From a virus: a stretch of DNA of 58,119 bases. The stretch spans positions 1 to 58,119 of IMG/VR virus record IMGVR_UViG_3300029319_000051; one strand, written 5' to 3'. Below the pieces are notes generated by a model. The model was not told the DNA's origin. It saw only the letters and a list, made by a program, of their open reading frames with translations, and did no database searches. Made by a program: the position numbers and the translations under genes. Shown here piece by piece: positions 56,115 to 58,119 of this stretch (position 1 is its first letter; every line of letters starts with the position of its first letter).

Positions 56115-56475
56115 AGTATGCTCTTGCCATTTCCTGTGTGGTGAGATAGATAAGCATTGAGTTCATAACGTCCATAACTCCGTCTTTGAAAGCAACAAGG
56201 CATTCTGGTTCTTTGAGCGCATAGGATTGCCCAATGCCAGCCTGACCAATGATGTCTTCTACACCCTTGATTGTGCTGTAGTCTTGAATGAGTTGGTCTG
56301 CCACTTCTTCGGTGGCTGATATGTACCACTCTACGATAGGGATGGCTGGTAGTTCAACCCAGTTATCAAATCCGTGCTCGTCGATGTCAAGCTTTATCAT
56401 CCCGAGGGCTGTCTCCTCTGCTTTCGTCCCGTCGAGATACTTTTCCATCCACTCCATCACTTGTTCTTGTGTCAT
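56095..56475 (-). CDS. Hypothetical acidic protein, 126 aa
   Basis: It starts MTQEQVMEWMEKYLDGTKAE. The protein is acidic and helical (AIPIVEWYISATEEVADQLI; FKDGVMDVMNSMLIYLTTQE). Function not recognised. It is coupled to the DnaA-like gene with a 20-base overlap. Confidence 0.55.
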   Translation of the reverse strand: MTQEQVMEWMEKYLDGTKAEETALGMIKLDIDEHGFDNWVELPAIPIVEWYISATEEVADQLIQDYSTIKGVEDIIGQAGIGQSYALKEPECLVAFKDGVMDVMNSMLIYLTTQEMARAYYGEQSN

Positions 56476-56587
56476 TCTTTTTTTGTAATCTTTTGAGTTC
56501 TCTTTGCATGAGGCGTCGTCGTTGGCGTCTGCTTCCGTACTGACCTCTTTTTATTGCTTCTATAAATTTCTTAATTGACTCGTCCAT
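56387..56587 (-). CDS. Small basic protein overlapping its neighbour, 66 aa
   Basis: MDESIKKFIEAIKRGQYGSR starts a basic helix (RRQRRRLMQRELKRLQKK) and a disordered charged end. It overlaps the 126-aa gene by 89 bases in another frame and the upstream 144-aa gene by 17. The clean basic helix suggests it is real and binds nucleic acid, but the long overlap lowers the confidence. Confidence 0.4.
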   Translation of the reverse strand: MDESIKKFIEAIKRGQYGSRRQRRRLMQRELKRLQKKNDTRTSDGVDGKVSRRDESRGDSPRDDKA

Positions 56588-57005
56588 AAAGTGCTCTGCT
56601 GTTTGTGTGCATCTTGACCAGCTCCTTGTCGTCCACATTGGATTGCTTGCTGGTAAACCAGTGCAGGTTTTTCTTGGGGTTGTACTTGTACTTACGCAGG
56701 TTCTTTGTGTCTACCTCCTTGAACGAAGGGTCTTTCTTGTAATGTACGTCCACCATGTCGCACTCTACCCAAGCACACACGGTCTTGTGTTCCCCGTCAT
56801 AAATACGCTTGGCTGTTGTTGGTGAGTTCTTAAGCACGCACTTGGTTAGCTCAAGGGATACGTTAGACGGGGCGTAGTAGTCGGTGTCAGGTCTGCCGTT
56901 GTTGGCGGCAGGGTTGAGCCCGTAGTCCTTTACTTGCCAACACATGTAGTTGGGTCCTTTACCAAGGTGAAATCTCACCTGGAAACGTTTCTTTTTCTTT
57001 CTCAT
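56571..57005 (-). CDS. Hypothetical basic protein, 144 aa
   Basis: MRKKKKRFQVRFHLGKGPNY opens a beta-rich basic protein with many aromatic residues (WQVKDYGLNPAANN; KRIYDGEHKTVCAWVECDMV). Function not recognised. The start overlaps the 63-aa gene by 47 bases. Confidence 0.6.
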   Translation of the reverse strand: MRKKKKRFQVRFHLGKGPNYMCWQVKDYGLNPAANNGRPDTDYYAPSNVSLELTKCVLKNSPTTAKRIYDGEHKTVCAWVECDMVDVHYKKDPSFKEVDTKNLRKYKYNPKKNLHWFTSKQSNVDDKELVKMHTNSRALYGRVN

Positions 57006-57150
57006 TTTGAATTTTTAGCTTCATTTTAGCTTCCCAATCCCTGACCATGCAGTCAAGAATCATCTTGTCTTGATGTGATGCAGTCTCTTCGAAATGCTTC
57101 ATGCGGGCCTCGATCTTCGCCCATAGTTCGTCCATGTATTCGTCAGTCAT
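56959..57150 (-). CDS. Small acidic helical protein, 63 aa
   Basis: MTDEYMDELWAKIEARMKHF is followed by a charged helix (LDCMVRDWEAKMKLKIQN). Function not recognised. It is coupled by ATGA to the 130-aa gene upstream. Confidence 0.5.
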   Translation of the reverse strand: MTDEYMDELWAKIEARMKHFEETASHQDKMILDCMVRDWEAKMKLKIQNEKEKETFPGEISPW

Positions 57151-57539
57151 GAGTATAGGTTGTCAATAATCTCACACATGTCTGAATGCGACATCTTGTT
57201 CTCACGAACCAACTGAGAACACTTTACAATTACGTTCTTAGTCATTGATTCATTTGTGGCCTTGGGCTTTTGCTCTTCTTGTTTCCCGAGAAATAGGTTT
57301 CCCTTCCTGACTCGTGAATTGATTTGAGTTTGCACAACCTTGAAAGAGTTGCCAAGCTTGTTGACTGAAAAGTCTTCCAAGATTTTCTTTTGCTCAGGGT
57401 TTAAGTATCTATATGATACGTATAGCTGACCTTCGCTGTCTCCAGACTGAACGCGATTGATAGATGTTTGATTGAAATTCGACTGAAAAAAGTCTTCGAT
57501 TTCTGAAATGGTTTCTTGTGTGTATTTGGGCTGTGTCAT
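57147..57539 (-). CDS. Hypothetical protein, 130 aa
   Basis: The product begins MTQPKYTQETISEIEDFFQS and includes YVSYRYLNPEQKKILEDFSV, then a Lys/Gln linker and a C-terminal helical segment (KCSQLVRENKMSHSDMCEII). Function not recognised. It lies 14 bases downstream of the coiled-coil gene at the window end. Confidence 0.55.
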   Translation of the reverse strand: MTQPKYTQETISEIEDFFQSNFNQTSINRVQSGDSEGQLYVSYRYLNPEQKKILEDFSVNKLGNSFKVVQTQINSRVRKGNLFLGKQEEQKPKATNESMTKNVIVKCSQLVRENKMSHSDMCEIIDNLYS

Positions 57540-57553
57540 TGTTTTAATTTGTT

Positions 57554-58114
57554 TTAGTCATTCTTCTTTTCTTTTTGGTCGTCCACCCCGTGGATACGGC
57601 ACTCGAACTCTTTGTCTGCACACAGGTTGCTGAGTGCGTCAGTGACGAACCCTTCGTCGTACCGCCCAAGCTTGCCACGCATCCAGTCAAGGTCAAGCTC
57701 GTCGTCGAGGTCAATCTCTTTGGTGAAGCTCACCTCGAAGTTGCTGACGTACTCACTCTCTTCGACCATAATGGTTTGCCCTTCAAGCTCGGTGCATGCG
57801 GCCTCTACCCCGTGTTGTACCCCCTCACGGAAGATGGCGATGGCGACTGCCTTGGGGATGACGGGCATGGTGGGTTTGCCTTCGGCAAGACTTACATTCT
57901 GCTTGCTTAGCTCAGCATTAAACTCTTCGAGCTCTTTGATGGTACCCTGAAGAAGTTCAACCTCACCCTCTGCACGGCCTCGCGCTTCTTCGAGGTCGCG
58001 GTATGCTTGGCATCCGCATGGTCCGCTTGATGCTTCCTTCTGACGCTTCAGTCGGTCGTTCTCTTCGTTGAGGAACTTGATGGTGACTGAATCGCCCTTG
58101 GCGTCGTCACCCAT
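57554..58114 (-). CDS. Coiled-coil hypothetical protein, 186 aa, possibly continuing beyond the window
   Basis: MGDDAKGDSVTIKFLNEEND starts a coiled coil (about residues 14-75) with a CGCQ pair, then AVAIAIFREGVQHGVEAACT and an acidic half (FTKEIDLDDELDLDWMRG). The ATG lies five bases from the window end, with no stop before it, so a longer N-terminus is not excluded. If the molecule is circular the next upstream element would be the terminator at 23-64. Function not recognised. Confidence 0.55.
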   Translation of the reverse strand: MGDDAKGDSVTIKFLNEENDRLKRQKEASSGPCGCQAYRDLEEARGRAEGEVELLQGTIKELEEFNAELSKQNVSLAEGKPTMPVIPKAVAIAIFREGVQHGVEAACTELEGQTIMVEESEYVSNFEVSFTKEIDLDDELDLDWMRGKLGRYDEGFVTDALSNLCADKEFECRIHGVDDQKEKKND

Positions 58115-58119
58115 TCGGT

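Overview
This window reads as most or all of the genome of a short-tailed (podovirus-like) double-stranded DNA phage that infects a marine member of the Bacteroidetes, probably a flavobacterium. The phage identity rests on large terminase, portal, scaffold, major capsid, tail nozzle, ejection-type giant proteins, holin and lysis enzymes. The host assignment rests on three points: repeated Bacteroidetes-type promoters (-7 box TATATTTG), the lack of Shine-Dalgarno sites, and a BT4734-like primase domain together with an exported protein carrying a type IX secretion sorting tail and the GCxD...NYxPxA...DGSC repeats common in marine Flavobacteria. No integrase, repressor or DNA polymerase was recognised.

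Layout. Positions 74-3252 (minus strand) hold a chain of very small early-type genes, mostly coupled by ATGA start/stop overlaps and ending in a terminator at 23-64. This arm is dominated by RNA structure. It has a complete type I hammerhead ribozyme (1931-1980), two homologous long hairpins with compensatory changes (1203-1265 and 2265-2326), a third long hairpin abutting a start codon (3198-3252), and many short perfect hairpins inside coding sequence. A structured non-coding region of about 350 nt follows at 3255-3610. A divergent control region at 3611-3814 separates the early genes from the late genes.

Positions 3815-49361 (plus strand, one minus-strand exception) are the late region. 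It holds lysis-type enzymes (transglycosylase-like, M15 peptidase), a GroES-like protein, two tRNAs (Ile-UAU, Arg-UCU), terminase, portal, fibre and LamG proteins, small basic proteins, scaffold, capsid, neck proteins, a 2097-residue nozzle with a dockerin-like tail, and ejection/cargo proteins including a 2616-residue polyvalent protein. Then come the holin and an export cassette: a T9SS-tailed Cys-rich protein, an outer-membrane beta-barrel, a membrane-anchored coiled coil and a thioredoxin-fold protein.

Positions 49358-58114 (minus strand) are replication and recombination genes: primase-helicase, an SSB-like protein, an exonuclease plus annealing-protein pair, two PD-(D/E)XK nucleases, a nucleotide-metabolism protein, a DnaA-domain-IV-like protein and a lipoprotein. 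If the two ends join, the two minus-strand arms become one continuous early region that converges on the late region at 49358-49361 and diverges from it near 3611-3814.

The most unusual material is the RNA architecture of the left arm, where structured elements each sit just 5' of the same short sequence TCAAACTTCAA at gene heads, and the phage-encoded surface/secretion cassette.
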